A stretch of 64,000 nt of DNA from Paenibacillus_AR mesotrionivorans (GTDB taxonomy: Bacteria > Bacillota > Bacilli > Paenibacillales > NBRC-103111): the NCBI RefSeq assembly GCF_046098205.1, contig NZ_JBJURJ010000019.1, positions 78,585 through 142,584 on the forward strand, given 5' to 3'. The notes beneath the pieces are model-generated. The model was not told the DNA's origin and searched no databases. It saw only the letters and a list, made by a program, of their open reading frames with translations. A program made the position numbers and the translations under genes. This document shows, one piece after another, positions 1 to 8,739 of this stretch; within the stretch, counting starts at the first letter, position 1; every line of letters starts with the position of its first letter.

Positions 1-797
1 ACCAGCCCATCCTTGCGCAGCTCCTCGAATTTCTTGGTCCATTCCAGGAATGTAGCCTGATCCACATGGAACTTGCCGTCGGTGGAGACTACCGGACCCT
101 TACCTTTGGCGTATTGGTAAGCGGAATAGACGAAATAGTTGCCGCCGTAATCCTTGGTGAAGTAGGTGCCGCTGGGCAGCTTGGCTTTGGAATCCTTGGC
201 CAGGGCGAAGAAATCATCCCAGGACCAGCCGTTGGCCGGGTTCTTGATGGCCAGCTTATCCATGGCCGCTTTGTCGTAGATCATCCCGAAGGCAACCGAT
301 CCAAGCGGAATCCCGTATTGTTTGCCTCCGGCCTGTCCCCCTGCCATCAGCTTGGGGTCAAACTTGCTTACATCCACCGCCGGAGTCAGCTCCGCCAGCT
401 GCTTGCGTGCGGCCCAGTCGGGGGTCCAGCCTGGATCAAGCTGAACAATGTCGGGGGCATTATTGGCAGCCGCCTGGGTGGACAGCTTATCCAGATAACC
501 GTCCATACCCGAATATTCCGGCTCGAAGGTCACATTGGGGTTGTTTTTGGTATACAGCTCAAGTGCCTTCAAGGTGGCATCATGGCGGTTCTGGGCGCCC
601 CACCACATAATTCTCAGCTTTACCGGCTGGGCCGAAGCCGTTGGCGCAGCGGTTGCGGTTGCGGCTGCCGATGCCGCAGCGGTTGGTGCTGCGCTGCTTG
701 CAGCATTTTTGTCATCGGTTCCGCCGCAGCCAACCAGCGTTCCCGCCAAGGCGGCTGTTGAAGCCAGCACAGCCAGAGAGCGCTTCCATCCATTCAT
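1..797 (-). CDS. ABC transporter sugar-binding lipoprotein (partial)
   Basis: N-terminal part of an extracellular solute-binding protein (family 1) of a carbohydrate ABC importer; the C-terminus lies beyond the left edge. The start at 797 is preceded by a GGAGGGG ribosome binding site. A signal peptide runs into a lipobox (LVGC, cysteine near residue 24), followed by an Ala/Thr/Ser-rich linker and then the mature fold (KLRIMWWG, PDIVQLDPGW, NGWSWDDF), which is typical of oligosaccharide-binding proteins. It should be anchored outside the membrane and deliver an oligosaccharide to permeases, presumably encoded further left. The substrate cannot be read from the sequence; the neighbourhood suggests pectin- or galactan-derived sugars. 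Confidence 0.9.
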   Translation of the reverse strand, partial: MNGWKRSLAVLASTAALAGTLVGCGGTDDKNAASSAAPTAAASAAATATAAPTASAQPVKLRIMWWGAQNRHDATLKALELYTKNNPNVTFEPEYSGMDGYLDKLSTQAAANNAPDIVQLDPGWTPDWAARKQLAELTPAVDVSKFDPKLMAGGQAGGKQYGIPLGSVAFGMIYDKAAMDKLAIKNPANGWSWDDFFALAKDSKAKLPSGTYFTKDYGGNYFVYSAYQYAKGKGPVVSTDGKFHVDQATFLEWTKKFEELRKDGL

Positions 798-950
798 TTT
801 TACCCCTCCAGATATTTTTAATGGCCTTTCTTGATCCTATAGTACCAACTCCTCCCAGTAATTCATATAAGAGAGATGCACGATTTGTTTTAAAATCCCC
901 CGAAAAAGCCCCCGTCCCCATCCATACAGTAGAAGCTCTCCGGGGGGGCC

Positions 951-1113
951 GGCTTTTGGAGGGGGCATATAGGGCGGGGGTATAGGCCGCTACATAAGAG
1001 TACATAGGCGGTACATTGGACGGGCGGGGGAATAGGCGGGAGCATATGAGTACATAGGCGGGGACTTAAGGCAGTTACATAAGAGTAAATTAGGCGGGAC
1101 ATTGGGCGGGCGC
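951..1113. repeat. Imperfect tandem repeat, about 84-bp period
   Basis: G-rich intergenic DNA made of recurring pieces such as acataagagta, acataggcgg and gcatatgag. Two copies of an approximately 40-base block begin near 991 and 1075. No credible reading frame crosses it. Confidence 0.55.
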
Positions 1114-1157
1114 ATATGAGCGTCCATAGCGGAAGGTGAAATTCTCCTATTGCAGGA

Positions 1158-1561
1158 AGTATAGGGAAATTCCAGATATAAGGGAAGCTTATTTTCCCTT
1201 ATTTCGTATATTCCTCCCAGTTTTGGAGCTGAACAGGGACAATAAGGGAAAGCAGACTTACCCTATCGCCGCATATGCGGTTGCTTGGGCCGATTAGCGG
1301 AAGCAAGCCTTCCTTTATTCTTTGCGGACACCCCGGCCGGAGCATGGACCGGTGTTTTATCCGGTTAACGGAAGCAATTTTCCGTTAATCTCCGGGCAGA
1401 AGCATTATCATGGGGAATAGCGGAAGCATACTTCCGCTAAGCTCTCTCGGGCAATGTTTTTCCATGGGATACGGGATGGGTTAACGGAAAACCCCTTCCG
1501 TTATTCGTGTCCATACCCCCGCCGGAGAAGCGGTAACGGAAAACCCTTTCCGTTATTATCG
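1158..1561. repeat. Array of seven short palindromic units
   Basis: About seven short inverted repeats are spaced 52-70 bp apart. Each has the form TAACGGAAGC..TTCCGTTA or AAGGGAA..TTCCCTT. Units begin near 1181, 1243, 1293, 1364, 1416, 1481 and 1534. The arms vary together (GGGAA/TTCCC, GCGGAAG/CTTCCGC, AACGGAA/TTCCGTT), so pairing is preserved although sequence changes. The spacers are unrelated to each other. The array fills the region between the SBP promoter side and the end of the GH88 gene. Confidence 0.7.
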
Positions 1562-1696
1562 TTCGCGCCCTCCCCTACTTCCCGCTGTAACCTCAAAAAA
1601 ACCGACGTCTGCCACCTGGCCGCGCATAATGCGCAAACCCGGATCGGCAGCCGCCGGCTTGATTATTGTGTTATAGTGCAGGGCGTTGCAGCTTGC

Positions 1697-2833
1697 TTAC
1701 CAGAACAGCTCGCCATGTCCCAATAAACGGGACAGGCCTTCCACAAAGTAATAATCGCCGTAGATCAGCGGTACATCCATGTTTTTGCGCTCCGGATAAT
1801 GGCTGGTGCCGTGAAGGATCAGCCCTTCCTCCTTCTCGGAGTCCCAGGTGCCGTAGTTGGCATAGAGGGAATGGAGAATCCGCTCCCCGGCCTGGCGGTA
1901 CAGATCCGCCTCCAACCCATCCACCTGCTCGGCTATAAGCAGCAGGCCACAGGCAGCGCAGGCTCCCGCAGAGGAATCCCGGTAATGGGGCACATCCTCC
2001 GGCAGACGGAAATCCCAGTGAGGCACATGATCCTCCGGCAGATTGGCGATAAAGAAGTGGGACACCCGCTTGGCTGCTTCGAGATAGCGGATATCGCCGG
2101 TATGCTTGTAGGACAGCGCCATGCCGTAGATGGCCCAGGATGCGCCGCGGGACCAGGCGGAATCCGGGGCGAAGCCCTGTCCGCCGTTGACGGAAACCTG
2201 CTCCCCCGTCTGCGGATCGAAGATCACAATATGATTCACCGAGCCGTCCGGCCGGATAAAATGCTCCAGCGCCGTATCCGCATGGCGAATGGCAATATGG
2301 CGGTAGCGGGGGTCGCCTGTCAGCTCCGTTGCCCAATGGAGCAGGGACAGGTTCATCATACAGTCGATGATGGCCCAGCCTGCATTTTGCTGGCCCTCAT
2401 GCCACGGGTTCCAGGCCCGGATATAGTTGCCCTGCACATTAAACCGCGCAGCCAGCAGATTGGCGGCCAGCAGACCGCGGCGTTTGGAATCCTCCGCTTC
2501 CGCGGCGCCCAGTATTTTATACCGGGCTACACTAGTCAACGTCCACATAAAGCCGATATCGTGATCCAGCCTGTAGTAGTCCGCAATGACGCCATCCAGC
2601 TGCTTTTCGCAGGATTCGGCCAGCTCCCGCAGCTGCGCATCGCCGGTTTTCCGGTACAACAGCCACAACAGTCCCGGCCAAAAGCCGGCGGTCCACCAAT
2701 AAGCGGGCTCCAGCTTGTACATCCCGTCCACGCTGGCGTGGGGGAAGCCATCCTTGATGCGCTTGCTGGTCCGTCCAACTTTCTCCACCGTTTTGTCCCA
2801 TGCCTCCTGGGCCCAATTCTGCGGCAGACTCAT
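1697..2833 (-). CDS. GH88 unsaturated glucuronyl/galacturonyl hydrolase
   Basis: A 378-residue intracellular enzyme that removes the 4,5-unsaturated uronic acid left at the non-reducing end of oligosaccharides by polysaccharide lyases. The (alpha/alpha)6-barrel signatures are present, including AYWWTAGFWPG. Two candidate catalytic aspartates, D92 (DHDIGF) and D157 (AIIDCMMN), fit the conserved pair of Bacillus GH88 enzymes. No signal peptide is present. The start at 2833 is preferred over an upstream in-frame ATG because AAAGGGG sits 10 bases before it. With a PL10 and a PL11 lyase in the same window, a pectin or rhamnogalacturonan role is likely. A LacI-type site lies 48 bp upstream. Confidence 0.9.
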   Translation of the reverse strand: MSLPQNWAQEAWDKTVEKVGRTSKRIKDGFPHASVDGMYKLEPAYWWTAGFWPGLLWLLYRKTGDAQLRELAESCEKQLDGVIADYYRLDHDIGFMWTLTSVARYKILGAAEAEDSKRRGLLAANLLAARFNVQGNYIRAWNPWHEGQQNAGWAIIDCMMNLSLLHWATELTGDPRYRHIAIRHADTALEHFIRPDGSVNHIVIFDPQTGEQVSVNGGQGFAPDSAWSRGASWAIYGMALSYKHTGDIRYLEAAKRVSHFFIANLPEDHVPHWDFRLPEDVPHYRDSSAGACAACGLLLIAEQVDGLEADLYRQAGERILHSLYANYGTWDSEKEEGLILHGTSHYPERKNMDVPLIYGDYYFVEGLSRLLGHGELFW

Positions 2834-2860
2834 AATATCATACCCCTTTATCCATCGAAT

Positions 2861-2876
2861 GTTAAAACGTTTCAAC
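2861..2876. promoter_or_regulatory. 16-bp near-perfect palindrome upstream of GH88
   Basis: GTTAAAACGTTTCAAC is a palindrome centred on CG with a single mismatched pair, the form of LacI-family operators. It does not fit the CcpA cre consensus at the outer positions. It lies 28 bp before the GH88 start, next to the 14-bp site at 2881-2894. Confidence 0.4.
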
Positions 2877-2880
2877 ATAA

Positions 2881-2894
2881 TGAAACCCATTTCA
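2881..2894. promoter_or_regulatory. Candidate LacI-family operator (copy 1)
   Basis: TGAAACCCATTTCA, with TGAAA/TTTCA outer arms, is identical to both halves of the double site at 15187-15214 in front of the GH42 gene. Each site sits about 50 bp before its start codon. A LacI-family gene lies beside the second site, so co-regulation by it is inferred. Confidence 0.55.
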
Positions 2895-3001
2895 TTTTAC
2901 CAGCTTGCGCCAATGTATTCCAGCACATTTTTGAGGCTGCATGAGTCTCCAAACACGCTGCCGACAGTCAGTGAGGATAGCCACCGAGGAAAGTCCAACC
3001 A

Positions 3002-3189
3002 CTTCAGAAACTTAAGTCACATTTAGCCACCTTAGTCACCTTAGTCACTTAGCACCTCAGTCACTCACCTCAGTTACCTCAACTACTATCACTTTAGCCA
3101 CTTCAGTCACTTCAGCCACCCGTCACTTTAGCAACTTTAGCCACTTCAGTCACTTCAGTCACCTGCGACTTCAGACACCTCAGTTACCC
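3002..3189. repeat. Degenerate 9-bp tandem repeat (TTCAGTCAC)
   Basis: About 20 units of a 9-base motif, ttcagtcac/tttagccac/ctcagttac, run head to tail with occasional indels. On the minus strand the unit reads GTGACTGAA (Val-Thr-Glu), but indels create stops, so it is not a credible coding region. Confidence 0.75.
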
Positions 3190-3203
3190 CGGTCCCGCCG
3201 CTA

Positions 3204-3440
3204 ACGGAACTTAGAAGCTCTTAAAAGCCAAAATTCGGTGTTTGCAGATTCTTACGGAACTCAGAAGCTCTTAAACGGGCAAACCGGCGGAAATCGAGCT
3301 GAAATACATCGCTAAGGATCGCTCAGTTCCGTTACAGCGAAAACAGTCCATTTTACGCCGCCTAACGGTCGCTCCGTTCCGTTACAGCAGTAACAACCAC
3401 TCTTATACCGTCTAACACTCTCTCCGATCCGATCTGCAGC
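3204..3440. repeat. 50-bp-period intergenic repeat
   Basis: Two 22-base near-identical blocks (acggaactYagaag...) start at 3204 and 3254. Three 28-30 base blocks containing cgctc.gttccgttacagc start at 3311, 3361 and 3411. Within each set the spacing is exactly 50 bp. The motif core, taacgga/tccgtta, is the same as in the arrays at 1158-1561 and 12813-13060. Confidence 0.65.
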
Positions 3441-3545
3441 AGAAACGGCCCCATTTTCGCTGACTCACGATCTCTCTGTCCGCTGCACGAAAAGCGCAGC
3501 CTGCATAAGAGCCGCTGCTCCCCTCGGAGTTTTCAGACTTTACCT

Positions 3546-3577
3546 AGAAAAATAGAGAGGATCAGCGATCCTCTCTA
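3546..3577 (-). terminator. Rho-independent terminator of the importer operon
   Basis: The hairpin TAGAGAGGATC..GATCCTCTCTA (3553-3577) is followed on the minus strand by ATTTTTC. It lies 66 bases past the stop of the solute-binding protein gene at 3643. Confidence 0.85.
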
Positions 3578-3642
3578 CCTCTGCCTAAGGCCTGGCGTCA
3601 AACCCGCCAGAGCGTGTTTGCTTCCCGCCCTGTTACGGCATT

Positions 3643-5019
3643 TTACTTCTTGTTGGCGTCAATCAGCTTTTGTGTGCGCTCTTGAGAGTTTTTGATCATC
3701 TGATCTACATTCTGCTTGTCGAGAATCAGCTTCTCATATTCCTCGTTGATTACCTTGTACACGTCGGCATTATAGGAGGTCGGCGGCACCAGGGAAGTAG
3801 ACTTGGCGCTCAGCAGCACCCGCTTCAGGGACTCCTTGTCCACCTTCTCCGGATTCTTCGTACCGGCCAGGATGGTGTCAATGATGGAGCTCAGCTGGTC
3901 ATCCTTAATTTTGGCCCAGGACGGAACGTATTTCTCTTGGGCAATAACCCCTTCGGTGGTAGCAAACCGGATAAACTGGTAAGCCGCATCCTTGTTCTTG
4001 GAGTTGTTGGCCATGGCGTAGAAGTCGGTGGTCACCATGGAATAGGTTTCCTTATCCCCGGCGTTGTTCTTCGGGAACGGAGCTACGGCCACATTGAAGT
4101 TCAACGGGAATTGCTCGGTACCGCCGATTTCGGAGTTCATCCAGCTGCCGATGACGATCATGCTGGCCGCTTGGTTGAAGAACTGCGGACGGTAGTTCAG
4201 CTTTTGGGAGATCATATCGGTATACGGAGTGGAGGACTTGTCCACCTTCTCCATGTTGTAGCGCAGCTCAATGGACTTGCGGAAGTTCGGGTTGTCCAAA
4301 TTGGAGGTGCCATCTTCCTTCAGATAGTCGCCGCCGGTAGCCTGGTTGGCCATAGCCAGACGGGTAAACTCCAGCCAGCCGCCGCCTTGGGGGCCGTGGA
4401 AGTAGGTGCCGTAGCGTTTGGTAGGGCCTTCGCCCTTGGTCAGCTTTTTGGCATAATCCCGGAATTCATCCCAGGTCCAGTCGGTGGGAACCTTCAGGCC
4501 GGCTTCGTCCAGATGGGTTTTGTTCAGGAGCACATACCACGGGTTAAACTTACCGGGCAGCGCGTAATATTTGCCGTTCAGCTTCGTGTCCACCTTGTAT
4601 TCCTCGGGAACCTTGTAGCCTTCTTTGCTAATATAATCGTCCAAAGGAGCCACCATACCCAAGGCTACACGTTGGGCGTACATGCCGGCCTCACTGAACA
4701 TAATGACGTCCATTGCTTCATTGGAGGCTGCTGCCAGGTCCAGCTTCTTGGCATATTCCTGGGTGTCCCCTTTTTCGCTCAGGTTGACCAGGTCCACCTT
4801 GATGTTGGGATATTTGGTCTGGAAGGCATTGATTACCTTGCTCCAGTTTTGCTGGGCTTCACTGCCGAAGGCATGGAACTTGATGGTTACCTGCTTGTTG
4901 GCATCCGGGCTGGCTCCGCCGGTACCGGTATTGGCATCATCTTTTCCTCCGCAGCCTGCCAGCAAACCGGCAGCCAACACGCCGCACAGCAACCCAGCCG
5001 TCAATTTACGCTTTTGCAT
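3643..5019 (-). CDS. ABC transporter sugar-binding lipoprotein
   Basis: A 458-residue extracellular solute-binding protein (family 1). A lysine-rich N-terminus and hydrophobic segment lead to the lipobox LLAGC, with the cysteine near residue 22. The mature part has the usual features (KFHAFGSEAQQNW, DWTWDEFRDYAKKL, AYQFIRFAT). The start at 5019 has GGAGGGG upstream, which rules out the longer in-frame extension. It lies downstream of the two permeases, sensor kinase and response regulator read in the same direction, completing one import system. It has its own promoter-like region at 5080-5149 that shares elements with the operon promoter. The imported sugar is unknown; an oligogalacturonide or rhamnogalacturonan fragment is a reasonable inference. 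Confidence 0.92.
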   Translation of the reverse strand: MQKRKLTAGLLCGVLAAGLLAGCGGKDDANTGTGGASPDANKQVTIKFHAFGSEAQQNWSKVINAFQTKYPNIKVDLVNLSEKGDTQEYAKKLDLAAASNEAMDVIMFSEAGMYAQRVALGMVAPLDDYISKEGYKVPEEYKVDTKLNGKYYALPGKFNPWYVLLNKTHLDEAGLKVPTDWTWDEFRDYAKKLTKGEGPTKRYGTYFHGPQGGGWLEFTRLAMANQATGGDYLKEDGTSNLDNPNFRKSIELRYNMEKVDKSSTPYTDMISQKLNYRPQFFNQAASMIVIGSWMNSEIGGTEQFPLNFNVAVAPFPKNNAGDKETYSMVTTDFYAMANNSKNKDAAYQFIRFATTEGVIAQEKYVPSWAKIKDDQLSSIIDTILAGTKNPEKVDKESLKRVLLSAKSTSLVPPTSYNADVYKVINEEYEKLILDKQNVDQMIKNSQERTQKLIDANKK

Positions 5020-5079
5020 GTAAGGACCCCTCCATATTATGTGAAATGGTGTACAGCGCTTTCTTTCTCTTACTTTTCG

Positions 5080-5149
5080 AGTATAACAAGGGGCGGAATG
5101 GAGCAGATAACGCAATATTTACCTCTCCCGTTGTTATTTTGACTTTTGC
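5080..5149 (-). promoter_or_regulatory. Promoter and activator boxes of the SBP gene
   Basis: On the minus strand: a box GCAAAAGTCAAAAT (5149-5136), then 22 bases, GCGTTATC (5113-5106), 20 bases, and a -10 hexamer TATACT (5085-5080). No consensus -35 is present. The TCAAAAT, GCGTTATC and -10 elements and their spacings are reproduced at 10567-10637. The activator is inferred to be the response regulator encoded next door. Confidence 0.55.
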
Positions 5150-5160
5150 AGCCTACGGGC

Positions 5161-6768
5161 TCAGGAGCTTCCGTTCCGGTATTCCTGAGGGGTAACCCCC
5201 GCCTGGGAACGGAACATCTTGATGAAATAGCTGTGATTGTCATACCCCAGCGCTTCACCGATTTTGGCTACCGGCAGGCTGGTCTGGTCCAGCAGCTCCT
5301 TGGCCCGCTCCACCTTCATCCGGTTGACGTACTCGATGAAGGTTACACCGGTTTCCTTCCGGAACAGGCGGCTAAAGTAACTGGGATTCATAAACAGATG
5401 CTCCGCTACCTCATCCAGGGTGATCCGGCGGTTCAGATGCAGGGTGACATAGTGGATGGCATCCAGCACCTCGGTGCGTTTACTCAGCTCTTTGACTTCC
5501 TCCGCCACAACCAGAGAGGATTCAAAGAAATGGACGATCCAGACCTCCATTTCCTCCAGCGTGTCGATTTCCAGCAGCTCTCGGTGGAGAATATCCACCG
5601 AAAAATGGTTCCGGAACATCTGCATGGACTGCAGCTTCAGCTTCAGGTCAAGCATCAGCTTCATGGCCCAATCCTTCACCATGTCCGGCCGGAAACGCTC
5701 CTCCCGGATGAACTGCATCCAATGGCGGACAACCGGCTCCACCCGGTCCGTTCTGCCTTCGATCAGGATTTCCCGGAAGGCATTAACGGCTTCATCATAG
5801 GACGCGAACAAGTCATTGCAGCTAAATACCTGCTTATTTTTCCTTTCCAGCGAATTGCTATACATATAAAAACGCTGTCCGGACGAAGCCAGCAAGCCGT
5901 TCAGCTCCTGCTTCAGCTCAGAGGGGGTTTTACAGAGGCTTCCGACTATAAAAGACAGGCGGATTTTGATGGTGCCGTTCACCACCGATTGAATCCGTTT
6001 CAGCAGCGCTTCCGCCACATCATACGGATTGGTTTTGATCCCGCCTGACACGGGAGCAATAATGAAGGAACGCAGGGCGTCATAGGTGAAATTAATGTTA
6101 CCCGTTTTTTCGTCGGCCAGCATTTCCTCCAGCAGATTATTCACGGCAAAACGAAGTACATCATCCGTGACAAACCGCTGCCGGGCGGAGCGCTGCCCAT
6201 CGATAAAACAAATCACGGGAAGAAAGTCGCCTGCTGTGGACAACCCGAAGGACTCCGCCTCCTCATTCCAGGCCATCTCATTCAAAAGAGGGGAATGCAC
6301 CATGCCCCGGATAAAGGATTCCTTGTGCTGCTCACGATTCCGGTCCACCAGCTGCCGGAGCTGGTCATTCTTGATAAAGCGGCTGGATTCCTCGTCCAGG
6401 CTGACCTTGAGCTGGCCGAGCAGTGTCTCCAGATCCTGGGGATCCAGCGTATCCTTCACCAGATAATCCTGGACGTTTAGCTTCATGGCCTGCTGGGCAT
6501 AATGGAACTCGCTGTGACAGGAGAGAATCACCACCCGGACGGCGGGATTCAGCTCCTTCAGCGCCCGGATCAGCTCAAGCCCGTTCAGCCGGGGCATGCC
6601 GATATCCGTGACCACAATATCGGGCATCACCACCTGTGCCGCCTCTAACGCAACCTCCCCATTCTCATAGGTGCCCATCAGCTCCAGTCCCAGCCCGGGC
6701 CAGGGGATCGCCTCGGACAACAGCTCCAGCACCGGGTAATCATCATCCACCAGCATTACCTTGTACAT
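5161..6768 (-). CDS. YesN-like response regulator, AraC-type output
   Basis: A 535-residue cytoplasmic response regulator. The receiver domain (about 1-120) shows VMLVDDD, the phosphoacceptor aspartate in VVTDIGMPRLNG, and the switch lysine in LVKD. A long middle region follows. The C-terminal ~100 residues are an AraC double helix-turn-helix (ITLDEVAEHLFMNPSYFSRLFRKETG and AKIGEALGYDNHSYFIKMF regions). The start at 6768 is set by GGAGG, giving MYKVMLVDDD. It lies 28 bp after the sensor kinase gene. The pair should detect an extracellular sugar, or its loaded binding protein, and activate the importer operon. Its likely binding sites are the repeated boxes at 10602-10637 and 5136-5149. Confidence 0.93.
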   Translation of the reverse strand: MYKVMLVDDDYPVLELLSEAIPWPGLGLELMGTYENGEVALEAAQVVMPDIVVTDIGMPRLNGLELIRALKELNPAVRVVILSCHSEFHYAQQAMKLNVQDYLVKDTLDPQDLETLLGQLKVSLDEESSRFIKNDQLRQLVDRNREQHKESFIRGMVHSPLLNEMAWNEEAESFGLSTAGDFLPVICFIDGQRSARQRFVTDDVLRFAVNNLLEEMLADEKTGNINFTYDALRSFIIAPVSGGIKTNPYDVAEALLKRIQSVVNGTIKIRLSFIVGSLCKTPSELKQELNGLLASSGQRFYMYSNSLERKNKQVFSCNDLFASYDEAVNAFREILIEGRTDRVEPVVRHWMQFIREERFRPDMVKDWAMKLMLDLKLKLQSMQMFRNHFSVDILHRELLEIDTLEEMEVWIVHFFESSLVVAEEVKELSKRTEVLDAIHYVTLHLNRRITLDEVAEHLFMNPSYFSRLFRKETGVTFIEYVNRMKVERAKELLDQTSLPVAKIGEALGYDNHSYFIKMFRSQAGVTPQEYRNGSS

Positions 6769-6796
6769 TTTGCGGCACCTCCTGACGTGAAAGTTT

Positions 6797-8611
6797 CTAA
6801 GCTTGATCTGCTTGACCTGGGAGAGGCAGATACATGGATATGCATGTGCCCCCTCCTTCTCTACTTTCAATCTCCATATAAAACCCGGACCCGAAGGTCA
6901 TTTTCATCCGTTCGTACACATTATGAAGGCCAATGCCCGAGAAGCCCCGCTTCTCCCGTCTCTCTGTTTCCTCTCCCCTGGGCTCCGCCAGCCGCAGTCT
7001 TAGACGCTGCAGGGCCTCCGCATCCATTCCCTTGCCCGTATCCCGGACCTGAATGCGGATAAACTCCTCCTCCTTGCCGGCATGTACGCAAATCCGCCCT
7101 TCCTGCTGGTTCAGTCCATGGATCAGCGCATTCTCAATAAGCGGCTGCAGGCAAAAACGGGGCACCCGTTCCATCAGCACGTCGGCGGCGATATCCACCT
7201 CCAGCCGGACCTCCTGCTTTTGCCGCATATTCATCAGCTTCACATAATCAATGGCCGTTTCCACCTCGTCATGGAGGGGGATATGATCCGTATCCTGTAT
7301 GGTCATCCGCAATAGCTTGGACAAGGAGCTGAGCATATCGGCGCTCTCCTTGTCCCCGTTCTTCAGCACCTTCATCCGGATGGAATTCATCACATTAAAC
7401 AGGAAATGGGGATTGATCTGGGCCTGGAGCATATCCAGCTCCGCCTTGCGCTTGCGGGCCTGGGTGTCCGTGATTTCCCGGATCATATCCGTAATGCGGT
7501 CCAGCATCTGGTCAAAGGATTGGCCCAGCCGCCCTACCTCGTCCTGCCCCCGGATGGAGGAGCGTACCTGAAGATCCCCCTGCTGAACCTTCAGCGCTAC
7601 CCTGTCCAGCCGGACCAGCGGTAAGGTAAAGGCCCGCAGTGCCAACAGCAGCAGACCAAAAAAACCTACGAAGGAAATCAGCTGGAACCAGAACACGTTT
7701 TGAAAAATGTCGTTGATTTTGGCCACGGCGGACTTGTAAGGGGTTAAGGAAACCAGCTTCCAACCGGCCATGCTGATAGGCTTCTCCGACACCAGGTACG
7801 CTGTCCCGTCCCGATGTATCAGCGGTGTGCCACTCTCAGCCAGGGCTTCTCTCATTTCGGGAAAAGGAGTGCCGATCCGTTCCGTATCCGTATGGGACAA
7901 AATCCGGTCATTCCCGTCCAGCAGCAAAATTTCCTGCTCAGTCGGCAAACCTTCAAAATATTGATGAATCAGGCTTTCCATCACGGTGACCACCACATAG
8001 CCGTAGATGGCGTTTTTGTCCCCCCGGAGAGGACGGACTGCCGTAAGCTGATACGGATTGGCTGCCTTTTCGCTGCTGAAGGAGGTGGGCATTACCCCCG
8101 GCCAATAGGAATTCAGCCCAAACACACTGCCCGATTCCTTGACCCAGTCCTGCTTCAGGAGCTGTTTCGGATCATATTCATATCCCAGATAATTGGCGAA
8201 GGTCATGCCGTTGTTCAGCACAATGGAGACAAAGCTTTTTTGCCCCGCCGCCGTCAGACTGCCAATGCTTTTGCGCACCTCGTTGCCTGCCAAAAACTGC
8301 ACATCCGTCTGCCGGTTCGGATCATACGGCTCCGCCGCCAGATTCTTCAGAAGAAACAGGACATCCTGGTCCACCGTAAAATAGTTCATCAGATACAGCA
8401 TGTACCGAAGCTCATTAGACACGTGACCCTCCACCAGCTTCAGGGTTTGGTCGGCATTCCTCACCGCCTGGTCCTTCACCGCATCCCGCGTAAGGTAATT
8501 GTACACCAGCATGGTTCCCAGCGCCGGGAGCAGAATACATGCCACCGATACCACAATCAGCTTGCTTCTGAAGGACCTGGAGGCAAAGGAAAAGCTATGG
8601 CGCCAGCCCAT
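6797..8611 (-). CDS. YesM-like sensor histidine kinase
   Basis: A 604-residue membrane kinase. Transmembrane helix 1 (about 16-38) and helix 2 (about 290-313) flank an extracellular sensor region. A HAMP domain follows (LDRVALKVQQGDL..GQDEVGRLGQSFD). The His_kinase domain carries the phosphoacceptor histidine in QINPHFLFNVMNSI, and the ATPase carries LIENALIHG and RDTGKGM. This domain order is characteristic of the LytS/YesM class that pairs with AraC-type response regulators. The start at 8611 has AGGGAGGGGG upstream. It lies between the second permease gene and the response regulator gene. Confidence 0.93.
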   Translation of the reverse strand: MGWRHSFSFASRSFRSKLIVVSVACILLPALGTMLVYNYLTRDAVKDQAVRNADQTLKLVEGHVSNELRYMLYLMNYFTVDQDVLFLLKNLAAEPYDPNRQTDVQFLAGNEVRKSIGSLTAAGQKSFVSIVLNNGMTFANYLGYEYDPKQLLKQDWVKESGSVFGLNSYWPGVMPTSFSSEKAANPYQLTAVRPLRGDKNAIYGYVVVTVMESLIHQYFEGLPTEQEILLLDGNDRILSHTDTERIGTPFPEMREALAESGTPLIHRDGTAYLVSEKPISMAGWKLVSLTPYKSAVAKINDIFQNVFWFQLISFVGFFGLLLLALRAFTLPLVRLDRVALKVQQGDLQVRSSIRGQDEVGRLGQSFDQMLDRITDMIREITDTQARKRKAELDMLQAQINPHFLFNVMNSIRMKVLKNGDKESADMLSSLSKLLRMTIQDTDHIPLHDEVETAIDYVKLMNMRQKQEVRLEVDIAADVLMERVPRFCLQPLIENALIHGLNQQEGRICVHAGKEEEFIRIQVRDTGKGMDAEALQRLRLRLAEPRGEETERREKRGFSGIGLHNVYERMKMTFGSGFYMEIESREGGGTCISMYLPLPGQADQA

Positions 8612-8739
8612 AATTAGTCCCCCTCCCTAAAAGTATCCCCGGCATTGTCCCATAAAGTGAAATACGCGGGACTAGAGCTTTCACTCTCCGTCCCGCGGTA
8701 ACCACTTTGTATATCATTGCTGCTGAGTATTCGTTCAGA

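Noticed and set aside
1158..1561. CRISPR array
   Set aside because: Units are short palindromes with varying arms and irregular 52-70 bp spacing; there are no identical repeats and no cas genes in the window.
2861..2876. cre (CcpA) site upstream of GH88
   Set aside because: The central CG and AAA/TTT are right but the outer conserved positions of the cre consensus fail on both strands; it is listed only as a palindrome.
3670..5142. A 490-codon open frame on the plus strand
   Set aside because: It mirrors the solute-binding protein gene on the other strand, has no ribosome binding site and no recognisable domain; GC-rich third positions leave the complementary frame open.
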